From NCBI GenBank assembly GCA_943735955.1, contig OX030963.1, forward strand, positions 6,309,311-6,373,310: a stretch of DNA of 64,000 bases. The letters are read 5' to 3'. Position numbers and translations under genes: made by a program. Below the pieces are notes generated by a model. That model had not been told where the DNA came from, did not search any database, and was given only the letters and a program-made list of their open reading frames with translations. Shown here piece by piece: positions 23,812-38,879 of the stretch. The stretch is from Piscicola geometra. Taxonomy: Eukaryota > Annelida > Clitellata > Hirudinida > Piscicolidae. How positions within the stretch are numbered: the stretch's first letter is position 1; every line of letters begins with the position of its first letter.

Positions 23812-23866
23812 ACACAAAGCATCGCAATAAACTTTATACTATAAAGTTTATTGCGATGCTTTGTGT
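23812..23866. repeat. Near-perfect 55-bp palindrome
   Basis: A 27-base arm (23812-23838, beginning ACACAAAGCATCGCAATAAA) is followed by one base and its exact reverse complement (23840-23866). A further partial repeat, ATAAAGTTTATAG, follows. It lies about 300 bp past the lectin stop. It could extrude as a cruciform or be the core of a small palindromic repeat. Confidence 0.9.
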
Positions 23867-24146
23867 ATAAAGTTTATAGGATGGAACATCAAGTATTTGC
23901 ATTCAATTGTAATTTATGATTGTCAATGACATCGAATAAAGAACGTCGTCATGCAGCATTTCCAGTAGTTTCATTGAGCTGTGTTGTTCTTTATTTTTAA
24001 TACTATTTGAATGGTCACATAGAAAGTAAAAGGATAATAGAACAAATAAATAATACATTTCTATAAAGTGAATACAAAATATAGAATTTCAAGTTCTTAT
24101 GTAATAGCATATTTTAACAATATAAGTAAAATTTAAGAATAAAAGG

Positions 24147-25174
24147 TAGAGATGTGCTTTAATCTAAGTTAACTTTCGATTAACTCGTTAATAGATTAAC
24201 GCTATTGGAATTTTAAACGCCGTTGAAGTCAACCAAATTTATCGAAATTAAAATATTTTAAAACTTTTGTCATTGTTTTGCGTGAAAGAAAATATTTGAA
24301 TACATTTCTTTGAGAAGGTATCACTCGTTTTTAAAGTTGCATTTTATCAAAAAACTTATAATTTCTTGTAGATTTGCAATAGAACTTCTAGGCGGGGAAA
24401 AATATTTTGCATGTTTAATAGTGTTACCTACAATATTTCACCTTACACAACAATTATGCAGTTCAGAAGATTATCCAATTTTGTCATTCGTTTAAAAAAA
24501 AAACTTATTTCCGAATTGGAGCAGAGAATGATGGATATGAACAACCCATAGTTTGAAATTGCCACATTATTAGACCCCCGATTAAAAAAATTTGACGTTT
24601 TTTTTACAAAAAATGAAAAAGAATTAGCATTGAAAGATATAGAGAAACAAGTAGAAAATAGGAAAATCCCCAAAAATATACAACGTTACCGAACAGAATC
24701 TGAGGTATGCTTAGAGAATTGTTTTCTTGTTTGGTGGTAACAACATGAAGCAGCCTATCTGGCTCTTGTGAAACTGACATGAAAGTACTTGTCATCTCCA
24801 GCAAGCAGAGTTCCATATGAACCTATTCAAGCTGGTCAAGGCACATAGTTAACAAGAAAAGGACCTCTTTAGATCCAACTAATTTAGATAAACTTGTTTG
24901 CTTGAATAACTGGCTCAAATTATGTGTGACAATTAAATTTTTGATCATTTATGCATTCATTTTTTATTTTTTAAAATTGAGACTACTTTTAGAATTAAAT
25001 TCAGAGAAAACTTTAATAGTTTTATTAGCTTTGTAAGAAAAAAAGTAAAAATACTCTTTTACACTAATGTCAAATACGCTAAAAACATTGCGTTAAAACA
25101 CGATTAACTTTCGATTACAATTTTTCATTGTTCGATTAATATCGATTGAAATATTTAATCGCGGAACATCTCTA
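24147..25174 (+). mobile_element. hAT remnant, 1.03 kb, internally deleted
   Basis: Ends TAGAGATGTGC and GAACATCTCTA are nearly inverted, flanked by ATAAAAGG (24139-24146) and ATAAAAAG (25175-25182), a 7/8 match to an 8-bp duplication. Subterminal regions are rich in CGATTAAC motifs. The interior encodes hAT transposase scraps on the plus strand: ATLLDPRLKKFD (near 24560) and YLSSPASRVPYEP (near 24785). The frames are broken by stops and deletions. Confidence 0.8.
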
Positions 25175-25319
25175 ATAAAAAGAATTAAATATTAATTCAA
25201 GATGTGGCTCTCGACCTCCTATGAATGCTTTCTGTAGTTGCAGCAGATAGACCTCATTCGGCTCCTTGGAATCATGAATGGTTAATTGGATGCAGATTGC
25301 ATTTCCCTACTGGTGGTTC

Positions 25320-25451
25320 TGTTACGACTAAGAGTTCAGGAAACACGAGAGAGAGTTTATTTACACGATAACGACTTTATATAGGGTGCGAGGGACAAAG
25401 GTCGCCTAGGAGTGGTTGTGTGTACATATCGTACACAATGTGGCCGCTACA
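25320..25451 (-). repeat. 3' LTR of the retrotransposon (132 bp)
   Basis: On the element's strand it starts TGTAGCGGCC and ends CGTAACA, so it has TG...CA termini. It contains a TATATAAAG box and an AATAAA. It differs from the other LTR at one position (131/132). A polypurine tract (GGTGGGGGAGTAT on the minus strand) sits immediately 5' of it at 25452-25464. Confidence 0.9.
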
Positions 25452-25546
25452 ATACTCCCCCACCAGAGAGTACTGGCGAACGAAGAAGAAAACAAAATAT
25501 TGTCAAGTTGTGAATTTTGTTGGTGCAATAGTGGTTGTTGCAGTAG

Positions 25547-26041
25547 TCACGTTGCGTCATCTGCCAAATTTTTTGGCCAATGCACCCTGCTGCCGGACCT
25601 TGTGTGGATTGGAGGTGGCTGTTGAGTATTCGGGACGTTCGATGATCTAGTACTCGTTGTTGTTGTTGACAGCGGATTGAGAGTGAGGTTGTTGTTGTTG
25701 TGGTGGTGGTCGATGCCATCTTTGTTGCTCCACTCACCAACAGTGAAGTTGTACATGAATGCTTTTACATCTGAGAAGTCTGACGTATAGGCAATGGAAA
25801 AGTCTGTAGAAGACTTGTTGTTTCCTGGTGCATTGATGGGTGATGCATGCATGAATGCATTCTCTGTTGGGTGGTGATGATAATGATGAGCAGATTGGCT
25901 GGTGAGGGTTGAGGCGGAAATGCTTGTTTTGTTGAATCTTGTCAGCTTGTCTGACACCACGGCTGTCTGCTTAGACTTAGGTAGCGCCTTCTTTTTCGTC
26001 TTCGACTTTACAACAGCTGGAGCCGACGACGTTGCCGCCAC
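25547..26041 (-). CDS. C-terminal remnant of the retrotransposon polyprotein
   Basis: A minus-strand frame of about 160 codons, basic and Ser/Thr/His-rich at its start, with His/Asn repeats and a final HTRSGSRVHWPKNLA. That ending resembles the tail of Gypsy-like integrase polyproteins. The catalytic domains that should precede it are absent, so it is the 3' remnant after an internal deletion between about 26041 and 26170. It stops about 95 bp before the polypurine tract. Confidence 0.55.
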   Translation of the reverse strand: MAATSSAPAVVKSKTKKKALPKSKQTAVVSDKLTRFNKTSISASTLTSQSAHHYHHHPTENAFMHASPINAPGNNKSSTDFSIAYTSDFSDVKAFMYNFTVGEWSNKDGIDHHHNNNNLTLNPLSTTTTSTRSSNVPNTQQPPPIHTRSGSRVHWPKNLADDAT

Positions 26042-26169
26042 GACAGACGCCTGGTGGTGATGATGATGATTCTGAGCGGAAATTCCCGCGCTTTTTTTAT
26101 CGCCTGCTTCAGTTGGCTCTTCTTGACGCCTTCTCTTTGTTGCGCCGCTTTAATTTTGATTTTCATGGT

Positions 26170-27413
26170 TCAACGTGACGTCACATCTTGGAATCCTTCG
26201 TTCTTATCGAAAAGGAACGATAGATCGTCGATGCTCGCCTCTGGCACGTTGTCCACCAGACGTTGGCGAGACATGTCCACCCCCAGACTGAAATGAGACA
26301 GAAAGTCCGCTCCGATTATGGGTTTCTTGACGTCGGCTACGCGAAAAACCCAGGGAAATTGCCTGCGTAAACCGAGGTTGACCATCAAGGATTTCTGTCC
26401 ATACGTTTTGATGACGGAGTTGTTGCATGCATGAAGCGTGAACGATGATGGGGTGAGAAAATTATTGGCTGGTGGAGGAATGACGCTTACTTCTGCACCA
26501 GTGTCGATTAGGAATGTGAGGTTGTTGCATGCGTCTCTTATGAATAATAGGCGACTCATGTTTTGTTGGCCGTGGACAGATGTCGCTCCTATTGTCCGGC
26601 CCTGCCTTTTAAAATGAGTGAAGGTGCATGGTGGTGTGCATTTTCGTGCCTGTTTCCCAAACGTTTGATGGTACCAGCACATGCCTGACGTGGTGTTCGG
26701 GCTTCTGGAACGAGGTGAATTGTGTCGACTGTTTGAACAAATTCTTCCTCGTGGTTGATTCTGGTTAGCAGCTAAAGTGGCCATACTTGGGGTGATTTGT
26801 TGCAGCCACGTATGGATCTCCGGCATGGTTTGGCTGAAGCTTGTGGAGTTGGCGTTGAGACTTGTGTGATGGCGGTTTGTTGAAGTTCCACCATTCTGTC
26901 TGCTTGTAACGCCAGTTCTGCCAGTGGGATGCTCATTGAAGCCGCCAGGATTGGTTGAATGTGAGTGGGCATTTTGTCGAACCATAACTGCTTCAGGATG
27001 GCTTCGTCCATTTGGTTGCTGCCCAGCAGTGACTTCATGTGGCGAAGCAGCTGGGAAGGTTGTCTGCCGTCTGGTTGCAGGTCGCCGAATAACGCTCTTA
27101 GCATGCTTGCCTCAAACTGGCAGCACCTGTATAGAATTGCCTTTTTCAGCGTCTCGTATGGCGACGACGACGGCACCTCCACGAGTAGGTCTTGAGCCTG
27201 TTCGGCGACGTGGAAAGGTATGTGCTCCACCACATATGAGTACATTGTCAGGCCTGCTGTCACTTTGCGCGTGTGGAAAATTGCTTCCACGTGGCAGAAC
27301 CACAGTCTTGGGTTGGCTGTAAAAAAAACCGGTAAGCTAAGTGAGCTTACTTGCGGCGTCGGCTCTGCCCTCGTCTCCTCCTCTGACGTAACTTTAAAGA
27401 AAATGTCGTCCAT
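26170..27413 (-). CDS. Retrotransposon gag-protease region, frameshifted
   Basis: Gag begins near 27413 (MDDIFFKVTSEEE) and runs in one frame to 26772. It includes the Gypsy-type gag features LWFCHVEAIF and LWFDKMPTHIQPILAAS. A second overlapping frame (26985-26170) carries a CCHC-like knuckle region (CWYHQTFGKQARKC) and a retropepsin: the active-site block FLIDTGAEVSVIP and the downstream PIIGADFLSHF. The change of frame could be a programmed frameshift or a mutation. No reverse transcriptase follows. Confidence 0.8.
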
Positions 27414-27451
27414 AACGTGCTTTAGTCGGGCTTCTGTTCGGGGTCACCAAT

Positions 27452-27583
27452 TATTACGACTAAGAGTTCAGGAAACACGAGAGAGAGTTTATTTACACGA
27501 TAACGACTTTATATAGGGTGCGAGGGACAAAGGTCGCCTAGGAGTGGTTGTGTGTACATATCGTACACAATGTGGCCGCTACA
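27452..27583 (-). repeat. 5' LTR of the retrotransposon (132 bp)
   Basis: Matches the LTR at 25320-25451 in 131 of 132 positions; the difference is next to the inner end (TATTACG versus TGTTACG). The primer-binding-site-like sequence lies immediately inside it. Confidence 0.9.
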
Positions 27584-27940
27584 TTCTATTTTGTACAGCC
27601 AGACCAAGCTGCAATGCCATTGAGAGAAAAAACAAATGATGGTTATTCAGACCTATTCTTTTTGTTTTTATAAGGTAAAAATTATAATGAAATTAATATA
27701 CTTTCAAATTATACGAATGATTTTATATTTGCAGTTGTGGAGAATAAGAACGTTGTCAAAAAACATATTTCCAACATTATGGAAGAATTAATAATAATGA
27801 ACGAAGAAAAAAATTCAGAAGAGGATGAATTGTACAAATATTCACAATTACGTCCCAAAAAATTGAAGATTATAAAGATGTTTTATTTTATTGGAGTAAA
27901 ATGAGCAATTTTAATATACAACAAGAAGTAGCTAAAATTT
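27584..27940 (+). mobile_element. Fragment of the TAGAGGTCGGAC hAT family (copy 3)
   Basis: Closely matches 32408-32760 of copy 2 and the complement of copy 1, including the peptide VVENKNVVKKHISNI. Both ends of the transposon are missing: the left side meets the LTR and the right side runs into a minisatellite at 27941. Confidence 0.8.
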
Positions 27941-28871
27941 TGATTGGGTGATGGTGATTGGGTGATGGTGATTGGGTGATGGTGATTAGGTGATGGTGAT
28001 TGGGTGATGGTGATTGGGTGATGGTGATTGGGTGATGGTGATTGGGTGATGGTGATTGAGTGATGGTGATTGAGTGATGGTGATTGGGTGATGGTGATTG
28101 GGTGATGGTGATTGGTGGTTGATGCTGATTGGGTGATGGTGATTGGATAATGGTGATTGGGTGACGGTGATTGGGTAATGGTGATTGGGTGATGGTGATT
28201 GAGTGATGATGATTGGGTGATGGTGATTGTGTGATGATGATTGAGTGATGGTGATTGGTTGATGAGGATTGGGTGATGCTGATTGGTTGATGTTGATTGG
28301 TTGATGGTGATTGGGTGATGGTGATTGGGTGATGGTGGTTGGGTGGTGGTGATTGGGTGATGGTGATTGGGTGATGGTGATTGGGTGATGGTGGTTGGGT
28401 GATGGTGATTGGGTGATGCTGATTGGTTGATGGTGATTGGTGGTTAATGCTGATTGGGTGATGGTGATTGGGTGATGGTGATTGGGTGGTGGTGATTGGG
28501 TGATGGTGATTGGGTGATGGTGATTGGGTGATGGTGATTGGGTGATGGTGATTGGGTGATGGTGATTGGGTGATGGTGGTTGGGTGATGGTGATTGGGTG
28601 TTGGTGATCGGGTGATAGTGATTGGTTGATGATGATTGGGTAATGGTGGTAAATGCCGATTGTGGTTGTGGGGGTCGATTTGTGAGTTGTAGCTGATTAG
28701 GATTAACAAAATCATCATCATTATAATCATTCGTTTTTTAGTGCCGCATTCTGACTTCTTACCTGCGGCCGCATGATGATGATGATGATGATGATGAGGA
28801 TGATGATGATGATTATAAACCTCAGAGATCATTGTAGACATCATCATCATCATCATCATTATAAACCTCAG
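27941..28871. repeat. 14-bp TGATTGGGTGATGG minisatellite and GAT arrays
   Basis: About 50 copies of a 14-bp unit with variants occupy 27941-28660. A GAT/CAT array follows at about 28770-28860, with TATAAACCTCAG duplicated at 28813 and 28860. The second copy forms the acceptor of the first PGM2 exon. The 338-codon minus ORF is an artefact of the repeat. Confidence 0.85.
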
Positions 28872-33233
<4,362 letters not shown>

Positions 33234-33797
33234 GTAGGAATCCCCTAATATTTGCAGCAGATCACCGCTCCTGGTTTTAAAGAACCAAATAAATTTGTAA
33301 TGAAAGTATTGAAAATGGATAGATGTGGTTAATAAAACATTTATATATTCTGTTCACAATTTTTATCCAAATGATTATTCAAAAATTATTTTTCCAAATT
33401 CAAATGGTATTATTTAAGGAATTTTTATAGAATAGAAGATTTGATAAGAATGGAACAATTTTGCATAGAATTAAACACATCTTGTTTTTAGAGTTACATA
33501 AGTTTTTTATTAAAAAGGACATTCTTAGCTGTTACTTGTTATATAAGTTACATAAGACTTCATTGCGCTTAACTGCCAAGTATGAATTATACAAAAGCGC
33601 TAAAGCTAAAGGCCTGTAAACAATTGGACTGAATAAATGTCTTATATATAATGAAAATTCTTCTGATACAATTGTGATAAGAAGATATTTGAAAATATTT
33701 TCAGCTTGACGTTGATCCAATGTTAACCTTCTGAAAACTAACTTCAAGTGATTTCTCAGATGAATACTTAGTAAATTCTGCATTCTCGAGATCGAAA
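33234..33797. other. AT-rich DNA upstream of the P450 exons
   Basis: No gene or clear promoter seen. The P450 ATG at 33798 follows directly. Confidence 0.45.
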
Positions 33798-34926
33798 ATG
33801 TTGTTTTCAGTGCAGATTTACTTGACCGCTTTAGTGACAATTGTTTTGGCGTACTTAACTACAAGGATTGTCAAGCATATGATGAACTTTAACAAGGTCA
33901 AAAAAGCCCTTGCAAAGCTACCTCAACGCAAACCTCACTGGTTTTTTGGAAATCTGTTAGAGGTTGGTGGTGTTTGGATTTGTGTTTATGGGAGGGGGTT
34001 GAGTGCATTTTAACATGAGATTTAAAGTAATGCGTTCATTAGTAGATTCTATAAGAATAAAAGTTCAAATCACGATTTTAAAAAATATTTATTATTTAAC
34101 TTTATTTATTACTAAATCATTAAAAACGAAATCTTCATTAAAATACTATTAAACCAATCAGGTTCCAACTCCTTTCACAAAAATAACGATTGACTATTAC
34201 AAAAGTTGCTGCAGAAGCAATCCAAAAGCCGATTCTGTGTTGTCGTGTCTTTTGGGAACGGGGGCCGTGAGGGTTTGGCACCCTGACACGGTCAAGGTTA
34301 TCCTAAAGACTTCAGGTTCTAGAAGAGAATTGAAAATCAGATTATACTTCCAAAAAAAAATTTTTTTTTTACACACGGTGCCTTGTGTACCGCCTATATT
34401 TTAATGAGATGCACTGTTAACTTGATGCACGAAAAGTTAGAAATATAAGTGACATAACTTCTGAATGAGTCAAAATTGTTCAAACGTTTAAGTTGTTTTT
34501 AACTTTGTTTATCCTAATCTAACATTTCAATATGTAAGTATAGCGAATAAAAATGTTTGAAAATCAATTGCCATTGCTAGGTTTTCGTATGTCAAAAACG
34601 CTAAGTTCTTTGAGATTAAATAATTTTTTCAATATTTATAACTTTTATTAACTATGTCCTTTCATAAATAGTTTTAGAATTAGTGACAGTTTAATTAATA
34701 AATGAATACTCAGTTCTTTGGTAATATTTTCTCATATCTTCAAACAGAGCCAAAATACATAAAATATAGCACATACCAGCTTGAAAAAGACTGGCTAGGA
34801 GAAGGATTGTTGATTTCTTCGGGAGAAAAGTGGGCAAGGAACAGGAAGCTTTTAACACCTTCGTTTCACTTCGGAGCTCTTAAGCGTTTCGTTCACGTCC
34901 AAAACACTTGCTCTGAGTTTCTCCTG
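33798..34926 (+). pseudogene. CYP4-like cytochrome P450, first three exons only
   Basis: Exons 33798-33962, 34162-34315 and 34748-34926 join in consistent phases (0, 1, 0), giving 166 residues. An N-terminal membrane anchor (YLTALVTIVLAYLTTRIV) is followed by a linker (LAKLPQRKPHWFFGNLLE), a VRVWHPDTVKVILKT block, and the C-helix WARNRKLLTPSFHFGALKRF, typical of CYP4-type monooxygenases of the ER membrane. The third exon has a good GTGAGT donor, but the sequence then enters the 18-bp satellite. No I-helix, ExxR or heme-binding Cys motif was found anywhere to the right. Either the gene is cut off or its next intron now spans the satellite and more. Called pseudogene because of the missing heme domain; all visible frames are intact. 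Confidence 0.75.
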
Positions 34927-35010
34927 GTGAGTGGTGAATGCAATTATTTTTATTAAATAAAAAACAATATTTAGAAAACTCAAAAATAGCAGAAAACAAA
35001 TTTTCTTTAT

Positions 35011-36795
35011 ATTGAAGTTTTTTCCAATATTGAAGTTTTTTTCAATATTGAAGTTTTTTTCAATATTGAAGTTTTTTTCAATATTGAAGTTTTTTTCAAT
35101 ATTGAAGTTTTTTTCAATATTGAAGTTTTTTTCAATATTGAAGTTTTTTTCAATATTGAAGTTTTTTTCAATATTGAAGTTTTTTTCAATATTGAAGTTT
35201 TTTTCAATATTGAAGTTTTTTTCAATATTGAAGTTTTTTTCAATATTGAAGTTTTTTTCAAAATTGAAGTTTTTTTCAATATTGAAGTTTTTTTCAATAT
35301 TGAAGTTTTTTTCAATATTGAAGTTTTTTTCAATATTGAAGTTTTTTTCAATATTGAAGTTTTTTTCAATATTGAAGTTTTTTTCAATATTGAAGTTTTT
35401 TTCAAAATTGAAGTTTTTTTCAATATTGAAGTTTTTCTCAATATTGAAGTTTTTTTCAATATTGAAGTTTTTTTCAATATTGAAGTTTTTTTCAATATTG
35501 AAGTTTTTTTCAATATTGAAGTTTTTTTCAATATTGAAGTTTTTTTCAATATTGAAGTTTTTTTTCAATATTGAAGTTTTTTTCAATATTGAAGTTTTTC
35601 TTTATATTGAAGTTTTTCTCAATATTGAAGTTTTTCTTTATATTGAAGTTTTTCTTTATATTGAAGTTTTTTTCAATATTGAAGTTTTTTTCAATATTGA
35701 AGTTTTTCTTTATATTGAAGTTTTTTTCAATATTGAAGTTTTTTTCAATATTGAAGTTTTTCTTTATATTGAAGTTTTTTTCAATATTGAAGTTTTTCTT
35801 TATATTGAAGTTTTTTTCAATATTGAAGTTTTTTTCAATATTGAAGTTTTTTTCAATATTGAAGTTTTTTCCAATATTGAAGTTTTTTTCAATATTGAAG
35901 TTTTTTTCAATATTGAAGTTTTTTTCAATATTGAAGTTTTTTTCAATATTGAAGTTTTTTTCAATATTGAAGTTTTTTTCAATATTGAAGTTTTTTTCAA
36001 TATTGAAGTTTTTTCCAATATTGAAGTTTTTTTCAATATTGAAGTTTTTCTTTATATTGAAGTTTTTCTTTATATTGAAGTTTTTTCCAATATTGAAGTT
36101 TTTTTCAAAATTGAAGTTTTTTTCAATATTGAAGTTTTTTTCAATATTGAAGTTTTTTTCAATATTGAAGTTTTTTTCAATATTGAAGTTTTTTCCAATA
36201 TTGAAGTTTTTTTCAATATTGAAGTTTTTTTAAATATTGAAGTTTTTTTAAATATTGAAGTTTTTTTAAATATTGAAGTTTTTTTAAATATTGAAGTTTT
36301 TTTCAATATTGAAGTTTTTTTCAATATTGAAGTTTTTTTCAATATTGAAGTTTTTTTCAATATTGAAGTTTTTCTTTATATTGAAGTTTTTCTCAATATT
36401 GAAGTTTTTCTTTATATTGAAGTTTTTCTTTATATTGAAGTTTTTTTCAATATTGAAGTTTTTCTTTATATTGAAGTTTTTTTCAATATTGAAGTTTTTC
36501 TTTATATTGAAGTTTTTTTCAATATTGAAGTTTTTTTCAATATTGAAGTTTTTTTCAATATTGAAGTTTTTTTCAATATTGAAGTTTTTTTCAATATTGA
36601 AGTTTTTTCCAATATTGAAGTTTTTTCCAATATTGAAGTTTTTTTCAATATTGAAGTTTTTTTCAATATTGAAGTTTTTTTCAATATTGAAGTTTTTTTC
36701 AATATTGAAGTTTTTTTCAATATTGAAGTTTTTTTCAATATTGAAGTTTTTTTTCAATATTGAAGTTTTTTTCAATATTGGAGTTTTTCTTTATA
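35011..36795. repeat. 18-bp satellite, main block
   Basis: About 98 tandem copies of GTTTTTTTCAATATTGAA. Each unit contains the 12-bp palindrome TTCAATATTGAA. Variants include TTTCTTTATATTGAAG, TTTCCAATATTGAAG, TTTCAAAATTGAAG and TTTAAATATTGAAG. The TTCTTTATA variant is absent before about 35590 and then recurs in patches, suggesting block amplification. The unit length is a multiple of three, so long false ORFs arise on both strands. Confidence 0.97.
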
Positions 36796-38189
36796 GTAGT
36801 AGTAGTAGTAGTCTTTATAGTGCCTTTGTCTCGACACTTCATATCCTTTTTTTTTTTCTTTTTTTTTTCATCTCCCCCTTTCTCTTCTCTCCCTCTGTCT
36901 CCAGATCGCTCCCACACTTCACAGCACCACTTCTTCCATCCTCCGATCCTCCTCCTGGTAACCAAGGACCCCTTCCATCGGGTCTTGTTTTCCACGCTCC
37001 CTTCTCCAAACCGTCAGCCATTCTTCTCTCCACTCTTCATACAACCCACACTCCAGCAAGACGTGCCTCTCATTCTCTTCCTCCCCACAAACACACTTCC
37101 TATCCTCCTTCTCATACTTCCAGCGCACAATTTCATTATTCCTTACCGTCAAGCTATCCCCCCTACACATCATCCTAACTTTCGCTCCATCTGAACCATC
37201 TACATATTTTTCCAACTTCCTGCTTTCTGACTTCTCCTCACGGTATCTTCTCAATCTTTCACTTTCCTGTATCTTATTCCCCCATTCCTCCCTTCCCCTT
37301 TGTTGGATCCTCTTCACTAGTTCCCATTCCCCCCATCCCTCCGACCTCCCTTTCTGAAACGCCCATCATAAACACTCCTGCTCGTGCGCCTTTCCCTCCA
37401 CGTACCATTCGGCTCATAACCTCCACACCCAATTTTTTTCCTAAGTTGGCTACACCTCTCCACCATTTAGATTTCTTACCTATCTCCTCTACACATGCTC
37501 TACCTACTCTTCCTACTATATCTTTCCCCTCTAATGTCCTAATCACAAAGTCTGTCATGACCTTAGCCTCTCTTTCCCAGAATGTACTCCAGGCTGTTTC
37601 ACCATGTACTACAACATTCCTAACACTGGTCTCTACCCCCCATATCCATCTCCCAAACTTAGTCTGTAAAACCTCTAACTTCTTTCTCTCCTTAGCTGAC
37701 CAACCAACTGCTGCAACACCATACATTATCTTTCCTACAATCAAGCTTTTCCATGCCTCCCTGCCCACGATAAACCGACTCCCCGATCTTTTTGCTCCAT
37801 ATTTTACCATGCCGGTTAGACTTCCAACGTTTTTCATCATTTCACCAAATTGATAAATTCCTTCTTTTTTTCCCCCTTTAAGCTTTAATCCTAAATACCT
37901 TACCTCATCACATTGTCTTATGGTCCTACCTCTAATTACCCATTCTTGACATCCTTCCATTCCTGTATTACCAACCAGTTCCACAACTTTAGATTTCTCT
38001 TCATTCAGTTTCATTCCATATTCTTCTAACACCTTCAGTACATCCTCTAACACTATTTTCATATTATCTTCACTTCCCGCCGTCACTAGGATGTCGTCAG
38101 CATAAAGCATTCCTCTAAACCTCCACTCTTTCCTACTATCCTCCCTACCCATTTGATTGTGTACTTTCATCACTACCCCGGCTCGATGG
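36796..38189 (-). mobile_element. 5'-truncated non-LTR retrotransposon inserted in the satellite
   Basis: Flanked by TTATA at 36791-36795 and 38190-38194, a probable target duplication within a TTCTTTATATTGAAG variant of the satellite. On the minus strand, 38173-37274 encodes the late part of a reverse transcriptase with the catalytic block MLYADDILVTAGSED, then the thumb region. An overlapping frame, 37317-36919, continues with a C-terminal zinc-like motif (CVCGEEENERHVLLEC). The frame break between them shows decay or a sequencing indel. The 3' end is an (ACT)n tail at about 36796-36812. The endonuclease and the first RT motifs are missing. Confidence 0.85.
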
Positions 38190-38820
38190 TTATATTGAAG
38201 TTTTTTTTCAATATTTAAGTTTTTTTCAATATTGAAGTTTTTTTCAGTATTGATGTTTTTTTCAATATTGAAGTTTTTTTCAAAATTGAAGTTTTTTTCA
38301 ATATTGAAGTTTTTTTCAATATTGAAGTTTTTTTCAATATTGAAGTTTTTTTCAATATTGAAGTTTTTTTCAATATTGAAGTTTTTTTCAATATTGAAGT
38401 TTTTTTCAATATTGAAGTTTTTTTCAATATTGAAGTCTTTTATCTAAGTTTTTTTCAATATTGAAGTTTTTTTCAATATTGAAGTTTTTTTCAATATTGA
38501 AGTTTTTTTCAATATTGAAGTCTTTTATCTAAATTTTTTTATTTTAAAGCTTTTTTATATTAAGCATTTTTAACAGTAAATTTTTTTAATCTTTTGAGTT
38601 TTTTAAAATGTTAAACTTTCTTAATATTCAAGTTTTTTTATATTCAAGTTTTTTAATATTCAAGTTTTTTTTATATTCAAGTTTTTTTATATTCAAGTTT
38701 TTTCATATTCAAGTTTTTTTATATTCAAGTTTTTTTACATTCAAGTTTTTTATATTCAAGTTTTTTTATATTCAAGTTTTTTATATTCAAGTTTTTTATA
38801 TTCAAGTTTTTTTAATATTT
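38190..38820. repeat. 18-bp satellite, second block grading into a degenerate form
   Basis: Pure 18-bp units continue after the LINE to about 38535. From about 38600 to 38820 the repeat becomes a shorter, imperfect TTTTTTATATTCAAG form that leads into the acceptor of module A's first exon. Similar degenerate arrays occur before the matching exon of other modules. Confidence 0.85.
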
Positions 38821-38879
38821 AATCTTTCGTAATTCAGCAAGAATAAAAAATAAATAAATTTTATAATTTTTCTTTTAAG

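Larger units (their letters stand above)
25320..27583 (-). mobile_element. Young, internally deleted LTR retrotransposon (Ty3/Gypsy-like)
   Basis: Two 132-bp LTRs bracket 2 kb of minus-strand coding sequence. A primer-binding-site-like stretch TGGTGACCCCGAAC follows the 5' LTR (right end). Gag and protease are present; reverse transcriptase, RNase H and integrase are missing. The last frame ends in a motif typical of Gypsy polyprotein C-termini (HTRSGSRVHWP). One LTR mismatch implies a recent insertion or gene conversion. The flanks differ (left unique, right inside a hAT copy) and show no clear 4-6 bp duplication. Confidence 0.85.

Noticed and set aside
35012..36763. A 583-codon ORF and several others in the satellite
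   Set aside because: The 18-bp unit is a multiple of three, so many frames stay open; the translated sequence is only the repeat.
35011..38535. CRISPR-like array
   Set aside because: Units are contiguous with no unique spacers, and the DNA is animal.
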